A stretch of 64,000 bases of DNA from Pseudofabraea citricarpa (GCA_029641185.1 JAPWGK010000001.1:260501-324500), one strand, 5' to 3'. Shown: positions 11,492 through 23,700, numbered from the stretch's first letter. Notes: generated from the letters alone by a model not told the origin. Program-made: numbers and translations.

Positions 11492-13893
11492 ATGCGTTTT
11501 GTCTTTTTGAATTTGGCATTAATTGCCCAGGCCCATGGAGCCGTACTACCAAGAAATGTCCCTCCACAGGTTACCCCTCCGCCTGTCTTGCACCATAAAC
11601 GAGAACCAACAGCTACTGTGATAGTCGGACCAGTCTCGGAATATCTGAAGCCTGCAGTATGCAATCAAAACCCATGGAGCCTACTTTACTGACGGCAATT
11701 AACAGCCAAGCGCACCTACCGTCACAGGCCATGACTTCACCCTCATACCAGGAGCCACTCCCTCAGATGGTTATGACTTTTATCTTGGACCTGATATCAG
11801 AATTGAGTTGAATGATGCTGGTAATTTAGGTTTATTGTATCTCCATATTTAATTGCTGACCCATTCTCAAGTCCGGAAGAACTGTGACAAGCCATCAGAA
11901 CCACAGTGTATTACTAGCATCAACAAAATAATTCGACCCGAGGAGTTAGAGTTGCAACGTCGCCAGTTTGGAATATTTTATACCACGGGACCTGGGGGCT
12001 TGCTTCCAATTGAATTTAGCCCGATCATGCTCGCGAACGCTACAGATGGAGTTCCTGAACATATTCATGTACCCGGTACCGACGTTACTCAGCTACAAGC
12101 AGCAAGCACTGCAAGTGCAGTAGCATTCGCAACAGCTACAAATGATCCTAACCCAATTATCCTCAACATAACTCCAGTTGACCCTATTGACCCGTACGTG
12201 CAAAAGTTTCGGACCTCGGATGCCACTTTGGCTAATTTCAATAGGGGATCAGTCGTGAATGCTGAAAACGGCGATCTTTCGATAAATCTGCCACAAGACT
12301 TTGCAACAAGACTGAATGACTTAATTGCCCAGGAAGGTGGTTGCGTGGGATCTCGAGATCTCAATGACGCCCTCCTATCATGTCTAGTAGCAACAACAGG
12401 TGCGGTGATGGAAAATGTTGTCGAAGGCCCGGCAGCAAGTCTTATTCTGTTACATGGAACATTCCGACCACCAGCGAATGCGGCTTTATTAGGAGCATTG
12501 AACCAGATAATCCAGAACGGGGCTACTGTGAAGAGAGCCTTAGGATTAGCTCAGGATCAATTCAACACACTCGCTGATGCTGCCTTTTGGCTAACATATG
12601 CTAAGCTTGTTCTTCACGAAACTGTTGGTACATCGACAACAATTGACGAACACGAATTAGGCGAGGATAAGAACGGCGTATCTTGCCCTCCTACGGATCG
12701 GACACCATTATGTTCTAATTGTGGTGGAAATCAAGGAGAAGATATTAATAAATGCAAAGGTGTAAGTGAATCAAGAAAGTACATTATTATTCAAAGCTAA
12801 TACTTGCCAGCTGAGAAGATTAAAAGATCTGTGGATAGAGTAAGCTACAATGGTAAAACTACCTGATATGCTTTGGCTAAAATTTCCAGTTGTAACTGTA
12901 TCAATGACAAGATAATCCCATCCAGTCACTTTAAAGGAACACGCCAGGAATTCCTCGATTCTCACAAAGCGCTTGAGAATCTACCTAAATTGCCAATCAC
13001 TCCCTCACAGCCAGTGCCAACACCTGTATGCGCGACAACTCGTATGAATGTAGAAACTAATTTGTTCAAAAGGTAAAGAAGTTATACAAATAATTCTTCG
13101 CAGAATGTGCAGTAGAGCTAATACATACTTAGTCTTATAACTACCTTTTGCAAAAACAATCCAGGCGATATTAGCAAAGACACGAGTGCAAGTTTGACCA
13201 ACAAAGACGCATCAGGAACTTGGACTTCATATGATAATTGGACTTTCAAGTTCGGTTTTGCTGATAAGCCAGGAGAATGTGCTCAACCTTGTGAAGAGTT
13301 ATATACCAACTTCGTGAGAGATACACAATGTAAGTGTCGTCTAAAGACCTTCAAGCCACTTTTTTCTTTGTTAATATATCCGAGGCTCTTACGACTCTCA
13401 TACCATGGCAAGCAATGGATCAGTATCTCAACCCTGTGGCATTGCGGAATTTTCCATCGCAAAGCCGCCCGAAACCCCCACAGCTCCGAAGCCCACGCCA
13501 ACAAACACATCTCCATCTCCATACGAACGCGGTACCTGTTCATTGAAACTCACTCAATGGAATAACAAAGGCGGTATACCTTTCGATTCTGGACCAGGCT
13601 ATGGTGCTAGTCAATATTCGGTATCTGTCACGATCAGCGACAATGGCGGAAAGTCAATCGGCAGTTCGACTCGCAAAGATGCAGGGGATAAAAATCCGTT
13701 GTCCATCAGCAGCAAACTTGAGAGCCCTTTGATAATTACTCCAGAGGAAAGGGGAGATTACGTTCAATTTAGTCTTCCCGGACAAGTTTGGCCAAGTAAC
13801 AATAAGAAAGGAGATCCTCGAGCCAAATGCGATGTGGGAAGTTGGAAGGGTGGTGTGCAAAGAGACATGAGCTGTACTTTTGCGTGTGGCTGA
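11492..13893 (+). CDS. Large secreted cysteine-containing protein, family not recognised
   Basis: About 674 residues in seven exons: 11492-11656, 11706-11820, 11872-12761, 12811-12839, 12890-about 13041, 13165-13329 and 13385-13893. MRFVFLNLALIAQAHG is a clear signal peptide, followed by a Pro-rich segment and a KR site that could be a propeptide end. The central part is Ala/Thr-rich with few cysteines. From about residue 370 cysteines cluster (CPPTDRTPLCSNCGG, CNCIND), and the C-terminus carries C-x-YDSH-T and CG-x-x-x-F patterns before a Thr/Pro linker and a final beta-rich domain. The splice between 13026 and 13174 is uncertain: a donor at 13042 with acceptor at 13164, or a donor at 13073 with acceptor at 13174, both keep frame. 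I recognise no named family. Secretion is well supported; function is unknown. Confidence 0.65.
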
Positions 13894-13984
13894 AAGGACA
13901 GTGATTTTGATCCATCATCGCTGCGTAGAACTGCATGATACTACAAAGAACAGGCAGGAATTTGATGTTAATTGATTCTTGAAA

Positions 13985-14913
13985 TTGTAGACCTAAACCA
14001 TATCGGTTTGCTAGTGTTTGAGATCACTATAGGGTCCATAGAGCTCCTCCTGTTTATTAAGCGAGAGAGGAGAATAGGGGTAGTAATAATATTATGGATT
14101 GCGTGTAGTCCACTTGCTATACCGTACATTTGTTTGAAAGCCTGCAGTGGATGTATAGGATGTAATCATCGCTCTCTTATAGTCGACCAATATTTTTGAG
14201 GATTCGCATTGACAAAAGGAAACATAAGATGATACCGTCCACGGTGTTTGTACGTTTTAAGAAGCTCAATAATATGTGGATGAACCGGATGCTTGAATGC
14301 TCTCAACATCTCAACCTCCCTTTCGAATGAACTATGATCATCTTAATATAATCTTTTGGTAGCGACTAGCGGGAAAAGTTTGTTTCTATGGTGAGCGGGA
14401 TGAATTCCAGCACCCCAGACATCATTGAACCCCCCAGAAATTCTCTGGGATCTCTCATGGTTCTTGAAACACGGAAGAATACAGTTGTTCTGAAGCTTGC
14501 TATATTCCACTTGAGATCCAAATCCAAATGCAAGCGGCGAAAACAAATATTAGATTCGACAAAATTCTTGGACTTCAAATATTCGCTATAAAGCTAGCTG
14601 CTGCTTCAACTGGGCGCAATGATTTATTTTGCGAGCCTAGATCATTGAAATCATATCTCATTGTTAGCGGCTCCGATTTCAAAAGATGAAATGGTAGATT
14701 TACGTCTGAGATTTTCTCGGAAAGAAAGTTTTGGAATGCGTCTGCCTTTCCAAGGCCGGCCAGAATTCTAAATGACCTTCGCCGCCGATCCAAAACAACT
14801 TCTACTGCTTCTTCCGTTGGTTTCTGCAAGCTGAATTTGTACAATTACAGAATGATCTCCCTTTATCTGATAATCTAATTGATGTTGTCGAGGGGAACGA
14901 AGAATTGGTTCAT
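13985..14913 (-). pseudogene. Decayed fungal serine/threonine protein kinase
   Basis: Read on the minus strand, the remnants occur in normal kinase order. The frame opens at 14913 (MNQFFVPLDN) and hits three stops (two TAA, one TAG) before a readable stretch to 14575 (YKFSLQKPTEEAVEVVLDR, then KADAFQNF). A frame change leads to a glycine-loop-like segment with a candidate lysine, SGGFNDVWGAGIHPAHH then LVATKRL (14450-14350). Next come a helix-C-like EREVEMLRAFKHP (about 14320-14270) and the strand-5 region GRYHLMFPFVNAN. After another shift there is QMYGIASGLHAIHN (about 14140-14100). Finally YSDLK sits where HxDLKPxN is expected (about 14030), flanked by stops. Several stops look like CAA-to-TAA changes, as RIP or random decay would give. 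The parent looks like the large fungal kinases with an N-terminal extension. Not functional as read. Confidence 0.6.
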
Positions 14914-15318
14914 TTTCAATTTCCAAGTTCAATTACTCACACTGTACAAGGAATGGAACGGAGAAGATATAACCCCGTGAAAGTAGCCCAAGCTCAGGAA
15001 ATTCTTGTCGAATAGGTGCCGTTTTAAAAACTTAGAAGATAATTCTGTTAAATCCCAATAACCGAGACAACTTAACCACTACTTTAGTTTTAGACTTTCA
15101 AGCAGCAGGGCGATCTCCCGTAGTAAGTCCGCCAAGAAACAAACGATGACGATGGTATGGGGAAAGCTCCGAAGCATCAGAGGTCTGGACACCCATGCTC
15201 GTTTCACGATGGATGGATGCAACGGCGAACAGACCACACCGTACGGTACAGAACATTATTTCAGTCGACGTCGTGAAGCTTTCAGTTTTCCTCTCTCAAA
15301 AAGACGTCCACCTCAACT
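14914..15318. other. Intergenic region upstream of the SET-domain gene
   Basis: No gene supported. It probably contains the SET gene promoter and any residual 5' sequence of the decayed kinase. Confidence 0.4.
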
Positions 15319-16801
15319 ATGTATTTCCCGCGTGTCTCCCTGTTGTCCGTTCTGTATATTTCTGCACACGCGAGCGCTTCTCTTTCGGCACAATTTGGTC
15401 GCTTACCCGAACACTCCTGTCCGAACCAGCTTTCCATCCTCCAGTTTCCGATAGGCGGGGAAAATGAGCAGGAAAGGGAAGCACAGTGTTCGATACAGCC
15501 TCTAGGTATTCAATCGAACAATATCACTACCAGCGGCGCGGAGAAATCCAAACAGAGACCATGGGACTCACCAATCGGCTGTATCAGTAATTCAGAATAC
15601 TGCATCTACACAGTCCCAACCTTCGCCTCGAATCGCGGATTAACAATCCTAACACGATCCAAAATCCTCTCTTCTCTGCCTGCCCTGTCAAATGCCAGTA
15701 CTAAACTCGCCGAGATCTACCCCCCAAAGGGCCACACGCTATACAGCGAACACTCGCTGCCAGGACGGGGAAAAGGGCTCATCGCAAACCAGACTTTCCA
15801 GCGCGGCGATCTGATTCTTGTGTCGATGCCAGTCCTCATAATCTCCGAAGAGACATTTGATTTATTTAGCGACGAAGAAAGATTCCCGTGGCAGACGGAA
15901 GCGGTGAATTCGCTGCCTGCTGATACGAGGGCCTTGTTTCGAGAGCTGGCGGGGCACTTTGGCGGAGATCATGTTGAGGATGTTATCAGGACAAATGCGT
16001 TTGCGACGCGGATTGGGGGCGAAAAACATGGCATTGTGGTGCCGGAAGCTGCCGTGAGTTTCTTCTTCTTCTTTTTTTCTTTTTTTCTGGTATTGGATTG
16101 AATGTGATTCAAGTATTGACGTTTGCCGTTTGAAAAATAGAGATTGAATCATGAATGCAGACCAAAGTAAGTCACTAACTTGCTCGCAAATAAAATCCCT
16201 ACTAAATAAATCCACCCTTCAGTGCGAGATTCGCATTCGACATCAAGACACTGACACACAAAGTCCACGCCACACGCACGATCCAAGCCGGTGAAGAGTT
16301 AACATTTTCATGTACACATCTCTTTCCCTCACATCTTTTCCCTCCATCTAACACCCTCATCTAGACATCGACGAGAAGCAAACATACAGCACACGACAAA
16401 CCCACCTGCACAGCCACTGGGGATTTAAATGTACATGTAAACACTGCGCGCTGCCGTTAGACGAGCGGCTCGAATCCGATGCGCGGATCGCGAAGATCAA
16501 TAAATTGCGTGCCGAGTTGACGTCGCTTACGTCGGCTGCGACGCCGAGTATGGCAGTGCGCTTGATTGAGCTGTATGAGGAGGAGGGCTTGAACGCGCTG
16601 GCTGAGGCGTATATGCTCGCGGCATTACGGTATTGTGCGTGGATGGACGAGGAAGAGACGAGGAGGTATGCTGGGTTAGCGGTGGAGAATTGGTTAGTGT
16701 GGGAGAAAGAGGGGGCTCGGAATAAGGAAGTCTTGAAAAGCCTAGAAAGGGATGCGAGGAGTGCGTGGTGCTGGGGGAAGAAGTGGGAGAGTAGTTCTTA
16801 G
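15319..16801 (+). CDS. SET-domain protein with signal-peptide-like N-terminus
   Basis: Four exons, 15319-16053, 16141-16166, 16223-16311 and 16365-16801, give 428 residues. All phases close. The SET fold is clear. The start is GRGKGLIANQTFQRGDLIL (about 152-170). The S-adenosylmethionine/active-site motif RLNHECRPN is built across the 26-nt exon 2. GEELTFSY lies just before the next junction, and a post-SET-like F-x-C-x-C-x-x-C follows. This supports a protein lysine methyltransferase or SET-fold protein of the SMYD/SET5-like class. The substrate is unknown. The N-terminus (MYFPRVSLLSVLYISAHASA) looks like a secretion signal, followed by a Cys-containing segment. Similar SET proteins with predicted signal peptides occur in filamentous fungi. 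Localisation needs testing because the first exon could extend differently. Confidence 0.85.
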
Positions 16802-16993
16802 AAACCAACTTTCTGAATTCCCTCTGCTATGGAAACTATGAGATAAGTTCTGTTCTGAAGTCTGCAGCAGAATTCTGAAATACAGAGTTCTTCCAAGTAC
16901 GACCCATCCCTCCGTTGTACAGCCCATCCATTGTACGACTATCCATCTTATCAGCCCTCTCAGCACCTCTCTGGTTTTGGGTCTCTTCGCTGT

Positions 16994-18703
16994 CTAGTAG
17001 TGACCGCGGCTTCGGAATCTCAACTCTCCTGCTCCAACGTCAAAAACTACAAGGACGTTCTTCATAAAGACATCGCCAATTATATACGGGTGGGCAGGAT
17101 TGCCGGGATTATGACCAGTAATGCAGGTTCCTGCTCCCGAGAAGTCATCTGTAATCATATCTCGGCGATCGACTTCGAAGATCACGCCATCAATCTTGAT
17201 AGCGAATCTGGGGGGTATAGCGTTACAGTCTACGACAAAAGCATGCATCTCTGCGTCCCAGACAGCTGGTGGTTGATACTCCGAAGAAAGCTTGAAAGCC
17301 ACGGCCCAGGGCAAATAATTAAGCGTGGTGCCAGAATCCAACTATTACGTAGTTAGCTGCGAATATTCACCAAAATTGTGGAGTTAATGGCACGAACGAT
17401 AATCTGAGCATCTGAGACATTTGCAAGGGTCGAAAGAGGCGTCCATTGATCTCCGCCGTACGTGGATGCTTGGATTCCTTGGAACAAGAACGCATCCGGA
17501 GTAACAGTATACCACTCTATTCTGCTTTTAGAATGGAGGCCCACTAAAATCTCAGAAGAGAGGTAACTTACGATACTGCGGGTAAGGAAGGCTCCCGGGA
17601 TAATAGCCTTTGTCAAGTTCGACATACTGGATAGGTTTTCGTGCCCACTCTCCATAAGTTTTTACAGGCGGGAGACCCCCAAAAGCTAAGTAGCCATCAC
17701 AAGATGAAGAATCGGCTTCTTGGTTGGGGGATGCTCGACTAATCGCTATGCTGAAAACTGGGGCAATTTTGCCACTCTTGTACATTGTGGTAAAGAGACC
17801 GTCATACACGACTTGATCAGGTCAGCGGAAACTTTTTGAACAGCCGAAACACTCACTTTGTTTCTCTACCCGGCTATTTGGAGCACTGGCATTGTACAAC
17901 CCGTCGGTGTTGTTGAATCCATTGGTGCTGATGAGATGCTTAGAATATGTTATCATGAAAGGGAGTTGAACACTTACAGCGAAGGGTAAGCGAGGCCGAT
18001 CAATCCACTTGAGATGCCATCTCCGTACCATCCAGCTTGGTCGACCGCCCCAATCTGCTGTGTTACTCTATCACATATATAGTCAGCGAACTGAGCCTCG
18101 CGCAGATTTTGAAGAGACTTACGATATTCCAGCCAAGGTGACTTTGGTATAGCCGAAAATGCCAGTTAAAAACTGCCCTGAACCATAAACGATTTGGAAG
18201 ATTTGGTCAGCAATCGGCTTGAACTCCTCGCCCGGGGGATAGATTGGTCCAAACATGCAATCTTCCTGATTTTTTGGCTCAGCGGTAAACTGGTCAAAGC
18301 ATTGGAAACTCTCGGTCACAACCCACGTGTCGCTTGATCCAGAATCGACGAGCAATGGATACTCGCGTTTTCCGATTTTGAGATATGCGACCCAAATCAA
18401 TGACTAGACATTTTATTAGAAACAGCTGCAGATCATGTGGTGTAAACGTGCCTGTTGGACTGCGTATGTAGCAGTTACACCAGTTTTAAAGGAGCGTCTG
18501 CGTATAGCCTCATGGTAGGGTGAGCTCCGAGCTACCTGGGTGCGGTACATGGAAATATAAGTAGATACAATTTTATCAGGACTGGGATCTTGAAAACGCT
18601 TTGCCTTGACAGCTGCCTTGAACAATTGAGAATGTTTTGTAGGTGACGCGAAGACTTGGCTCAACAGTGCCAAGCCCAGAAGAAGATAAATTGTGAAATG
18701 CAT
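16994..18703 (-). CDS. Secreted pepsin-like aspartic protease (A1 family)
   Basis: Seven exons on the minus strand: 18703-18452, 18403-18123, 18067-17978, 17927-17857, 17811-17572, 17516-17398 and 17341-16994. They give 466 residues with every phase closing. MHFTIYLLLGLALLSQVFASP is a signal peptide, followed by a basic propeptide. The two catalytic aspartates are in DSGSSDTW (about 104) and DSGTTLNYLP (about 353). The flap-side YGSGQFLTG segment and GLIGLAYPSL also match the family. Intron 1 appears to be a GC-AG intron (donor CAG|GCACGT, branch TTCTAATAA). Intron 6 uses a weak GTTCGT donor but gives exactly the expected II-L-DSGTT join. The C-terminus lacks a GPI-type hydrophobic tail, so the enzyme is probably released or vacuolar. 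Confidence 0.9.
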
Positions 18704-19343
18704 TTTTATAGCGAGAAATCGTGGAGAAAAAGGTCCAGAGAAAAGGGCGAATAGACAAGGGCGAAGAGAGAAAGATGAAGTAGCTGCTGCACTAAAGTAT
18801 GCGAGATGCTAATGGCTTATGAGCAGTTGAGGTTGGTTTTCGCGGCGGTTGTTAGTAGGAGAAGGTGTGTGTAGTTGGTGACGATCAGATGGCTGGTGAG
18901 CGAACTATCCGATTCGATTAAGAGTGGAAAGCCGCCGTGTAACAACAACTCAACACATTATTACCACAGGAAATTAGCTATCGAAGAACAAACAGTCACC
19001 GACATACAATCAATTCTGAAGCTTGCCAATAGCCAGCTTTCTTTGGGGATAGAAAAGTTTCTCTCGCCCTTCCAGAACATGCAAGCTGCCGCACTCGGGT
19101 GAAACAGGCCATGATGAGAGACTCGTACCTAGCCGTCGACAATCAGCATGGATTTGCTGCAAATGCAGATTGCCGTGGCTAAGGTTCAATATTGCAGCTA
19201 ATTGAATATCGGTGCTTTGCAAATTGATATCTAAACATGCATGACGCACACTAATACCACTGAGCTTTGAGCATAATTTTGCTCGACCTTGCATCACTTG
19301 GAGACATGGCAGATTTTCTTGGTGACACGGGCCTCGCTAGCCA
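18704..19343. other. Intergenic region, no gene seen
   Basis: Promoter side of the aspartic protease gene and 3' side of the MTQ1 gene. The frames present are short and uninformative. Confidence 0.45.
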
Positions 19344-20537
19344 TCATATCGTCTCCCAATCCAATGAAGTCGAGGGTTGTGCAAACCTCTGCTTGTGATG
19401 TATTTCGGGTAGCATTTTGGTATACGTTCCCCATACAATCAGAACCGACCTCGCCTTTCCACTGCCAACAACTGAAACATCTCGACCAATCCTTCCACTG
19501 CCGTCAGATATATGTTGCAGATATACCGTGATAGCATTTGGAGCTTCCGAAGGAGCTTCTTCATTCGGCCAATCTCTCCAAATTTGTATCTCACACTTCC
19601 CGCCGTACTTAGCTGCCAAGTGGGCTACTCTGACCGCCTGTTCCGAATCGCCGACTTCCAAAAGCATGATCCTGGATTTGGAAGGTCCATAGGACGTAAG
19701 GAGTTTGTGATAGAAGATATCCTGTGGTGCACAGTCTTCTTGTTCGAGATGTTTGTCCACACAAGGCACCAAGGCTAATTTGGGTTCCCAATTCCGTACA
19801 GACCGAGAGGTTTCCTTGTTGAAGCCATGTTCCGAGATATAAGGTGGATTAGAGACTATGATATCACCATCTGTATCATAGGAAGACGGATAACTCTGGC
19901 TCGACAAAAGATCGCCAGACACAAATTTAACACCAGTTGTAGTTTTTGTGTCCAGCACGCCATTCTTGACATTGTGCTGGAGATTGTCTCTGGCGAGTGC
20001 GAGGGCATCGGGAGAGATATCAACACCAGTAATGCTGAGTCCCGGAATCCTCTTGCCAAGGAGTGAGTGGAGAAGCAACGCTATGCAACCACTTCCCGTA
20101 CAGAAATCTATAATCTTGAGATTTCCTTGGGCTGCAAGTTCTACATGGTGTTTCAGCAAGATCTCAGCCAGGTGGGATGTGAATGCTTCTGTTTCGGGTC
20201 TTCAGAAATTAGCATGATACCAACGATAATACCAAACGAAAAAGACAAACCTCGGAATCAAGACGCCAGGGCGGCATTTTATCTCGAGTTCACCAAACGG
20301 CTGCGTGCCAAGAAGATACTGCAGAGGCTCACCCCTGGCTCGCCGCTGACACAACCGGAACAGTTGTCGAGCTTGATTCGCCTTGTGGTCAGCGGATGAC
20401 AGATCTGCAACATGTTCACGTAGCCAACGTAACTCGTTCACAGCAGATGGCAGTTCACGGCAACCACGTAGGACAAGCGGGAGAAGGGGAGAGATGCGAT
20501 GAGCTCGTAGAAGCAGAGAATGAGGGATACGAGGCAT
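19344..20537 (-). CDS. MTQ1: Protein glutamine N5-methyltransferase, HemK/PrmC type
   Basis: Methylates the GGQ glutamine of class I release factors, in fungi the mitochondrial one; this is family knowledge. Two exons, 20537-20251 and 20199-19344, give 380 residues. The start is the first ATG (MPRIPHSLLLRAHRIS), whose Arg-rich, acid-free N-terminus fits mitochondrial import. The PrmC N-terminal helical domain ends in EPLQYLLGTQPFG. The splice rebuilds the conserved LIPRPETEAF motif exactly. The Rossmann methyltransferase domain shows DFCTGSGCIAL (SAM-binding, about 128), GVDISPDAL, and the catalytic NPPY (about 213). The intron donor is GTTTGT. It is divergently paired with the AIM32-like gene, also a mitochondrial function. 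High confidence. Confidence 0.93.
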
Positions 20538-20877
20538 CAACGCGTACCAGCAGAGACCAGATATGTACAAGCAAGTTTAACGACTAAAAGCCATATATAC
20601 AACAACAAATTATACGGGGAAAGACAGTCCGACTGAATTATGGGTATAAGGCACGGGGAATGCAGGTGAATTTGGTGAATGATAGGGAGTCAGTCTCGAG
20701 CCCTCTGGGGATTGGAAATACGTTATGTCCGAGAGGCCGAGAAAAGAATTCACGGGGGACTCAAGAGACCACGAGTGCACATCAGATAAGATCATCAATG
20801 CATCCACCCCCGGGTCTTGGTCCGCCGTCATCAGCATTAGTTTCCCTTCATTTTCACTCAAAGAAACTCATTGCTCA
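20538..20877. promoter_or_regulatory. Shared bidirectional promoter region of MTQ1 and AIM32
   Basis: Only about 340 bp separates the two start codons, so both genes must draw promoter elements from here. I did not recognise specific binding sites. Confidence 0.5.
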
Positions 20878-21982
20878 ATGTTTCTACGGCCTCTTCGTCG
20901 GTCACGGCCCTCTAGCATACGCCATGTGATATCTTCGGCGCAGAAAGCCTCGAAACATACACCTGCCTTCCCTACGATCCCTCAATGTCCTGCTCCAACA
21001 TGCCGTTGCTCAGCGACTCCAGAGATGCCCGAGGGCTTGCCAATCGAATACTCGAAGCCGCTGAACGGGACCATGGCAGGATACTCGGAACAAGTCCTGG
21101 TCTGTACGGGGCAGGATGATTGGGTATCGAGAATAGAGGAGGAGAATTCGGGAGACAACCTCGCTGCCGACATCAAAGAACTGATGGGGCGGGGTGGTGT
21201 ATATAGTGATGTATGATTCTTTGTGTTTTCGCTCCTTAACCACGTACTGATATTTCATTAATTAGCCATATAATAATGTGTCGGTCCTCAACTCTTCGTT
21301 CCCTTCCTCGATCCCAGCACGGAGAGAGATCCAGAACACATCTGCGTATCTTTTACCTTCGTTCAAATATGTTCCATTCCTGCCTCGCGTTTCCTTCTCC
21401 AGCGTGCAAGCTCTTGTACAGGGCTATCTACTCCCGACTAAGCTCCACCCAGCACACGATGCTCTCTCGCCCATCCATCGAGACCGACTCTCAAGAAGCA
21501 TCGAACAGCAAGCATTTCTATATGGTGTACAGGACGTAAATGATATCTTAGTTTTGATCTGTGGGCACGGAGGACGAGATGCTAGATGTGGGATCTACGG
21601 ACCTCTGCTCCAAACTGAATTTGAAAATGTTCTTCCCATGAGAGATATCGGGGTGCTCAAAGGCCCTATCGAGGTGCAGAATCCGCAGGAGGATAATTTG
21701 TTACCAGGCGAGACACAGGAACCGGCTAAAACGGCAAGGGTTGGACTTATCAGTCATATCGGAGGCCACAAGTTTGCGGGAAATGTCATTGTTTATATAC
21801 CGCCGAATTCTAGAACGGCAGATGGAGAACCACACGCGTTAGCGGGTTGTGGGATTTGGTATGGGCGTATTGAGCCTAAACATGTGGAAGGCATTGTACA
21901 GGAGACTATTCTCCAAGGAAAAGTTATAGAAGAGCACTTTAGAGGTGGGATTAGACGAGGTGGGGAGATTCTTAGATTATGA
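20878..21982 (+). CDS. AIM32: Thioredoxin-like ferredoxin, Aim32/sucrase-ferredoxin family
   Basis: Two exons, 20878-21210 and 21266-21982, give 349 residues. The start at 20878 gives MFLRPLRRSRPSSIRH, a good mitochondrial presequence. The intron is GTATGA...TTAATTAG and preserves frame. The C-terminal thioredoxin-like ferredoxin domain carries CGHGGRDARCG (about 210-220), then GHKFAGNVIVYIPP; this is the Cys/His pattern of Aim32 proteins, which bind a 2Fe-2S cluster. In yeast Aim32 is a mitochondrial intermembrane-space/matrix redox protein. Its pairing with MTQ1 suggests a shared mitochondrial programme. Confidence 0.87.
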
Positions 21983-23700
21983 AGTGTATGATTATGGTGG
22001 CTGGGTGTTGGAGTTAGGGGTGTGCATTGTCGGCGTTCGTGATATATACTGGGAAAACACTGTATAAACAGATGTAAAATACAATCCACTTCTTAACACA
22101 CATGAAGATATTTGGCCAAGAAAGAAGTAGTCGTGTGCTGTTTTCCTATGTCATTATGTTGGTATTTTATTTCTTTAATACATTTGCATAAGATGTTGTT
22201 AGACTAGCCACTAGAACGAAGCTAAAATATCATAGAAACAATTTCATTTTTTGAAAAAGAAAAGAAAAAGAAAAGAGAAAAACTTGACCGTAAATGTCTA
22301 CTAGTAAGGATTTACTGTCACCAAAACGGTCTCTAGCATTTCAAGAGCTCTTCCTGGCTTGCTGCAGAAGTACACCTGATTTCCTCTGATTTCCAGCGAT
22401 CATGATCATTGAGATCTAACTCTTTAGATGGACTCGCTCCGCCAAGTTCAGGCTTTCTTGTGTGTAGCATTGCTCATATTATAAAAGTACTATAGAGCTG
22501 AGGTCTAAAACACAGGTGATCAAATAGGAAATGGAAAATTCTCTTGGTTTATCAGAACGCTCGAGTGATCAATTGCCTGAAATAGCAGCTTCTAACTTTC
22601 GTTCAGGAAAGAGGCGAGAAAGACTAGGTAGTTACTTTGAAGTCGATTTTATCTCTTCTGTGCGTTTACAACCCGTCGCTTATATTCGATTAGTCACTAC
22701 CTTACGAGGTAGCTTTAGGAAGGTAGCATAACTATCAAAAACTATTTTACAAAGTAGATTCGGTATAAACACTATGAGAGGGCGCAGAATCAGTTTAAAG
22801 TTATCGTCTCCTTGTTGCTGGGTTAAGGCACCAAGTTCAAGCTTTCCAAATATCAAAGGTCGTCCAAGTCCCGCTAATCCGCGTCGTTCTTTCCTTTCGT
22901 GGAAGAACAGAATATCGGTCGGCTCCTACCTTAGCTTCTAATCTATGGCAGCTCCCTATTTAAGACCCCTCATTCCCGTATGTCTCGTAATCCGTTTCTT
23001 CTCCATTCTTCAATACTTCTTTAAACCTCGTCTATCTTACATCCGGAGAACTCTTGTCGGTATTTACAAAAGAAAAACCAAAAACCCCACCGTTTCCTGG
23101 TAATTCTAAAACGGCTACAGCTCTAAAGCAAACATGGCGAAGGTCTCTTCAGTCCACTTGTCATTCTTTATTTCTACATCTCCAGTTTCCCAGTCTTCCC
23201 TTCACGATATATAATCATTCCATCGGCTGCATATCTGAAGCCTTTCATGCGCAAATAGAGGTAGGGGGTACCTGTTCTCCGTTTCCCGCTCCTATGGGAG
23301 GATGCTTCTTGTGAAGGCTGGGACGCCAGAATATTGGTTCAATTCCATTCGCTACTGGGGACGGACGTCAGGCGGCGTTCTTTTACCTTGTGTTTCTCTC
23401 GACACCCTATTCAGTAGACGTGCTGACAAAAAGAACGGACTTTTCTTTTTAGCGTCATTCGTCTCTACTATACTGCGTTCTGCTCCGCCATTCTAAACGG
23501 CAATCCTTCCTCTCTATTGCCATTAACGAGCACTCCTTTCAATCCCACCGCGAATGACAAAAGACAACAGTTTTTTACAAGCAAAGAGATGGAATTGGAG
23601 AATTGATGAAAGATAAGCGTGTTGGTGGGGATATTATGAGACTTGGGTGCATTGTTGAAAAGAAGCCGAAGGAAGGATGTAACATAAAGCAATCAGGTCC
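21983..23700. other. Intergenic region between convergent genes, no gene seen
   Basis: About 1.7 kb. Contains an A/G-rich stretch near 22245-22280. The frames at 22531-22731 and 23054-23496 have no recognisable protein features, and no start context or intron signal supports them. Confidence 0.45.
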
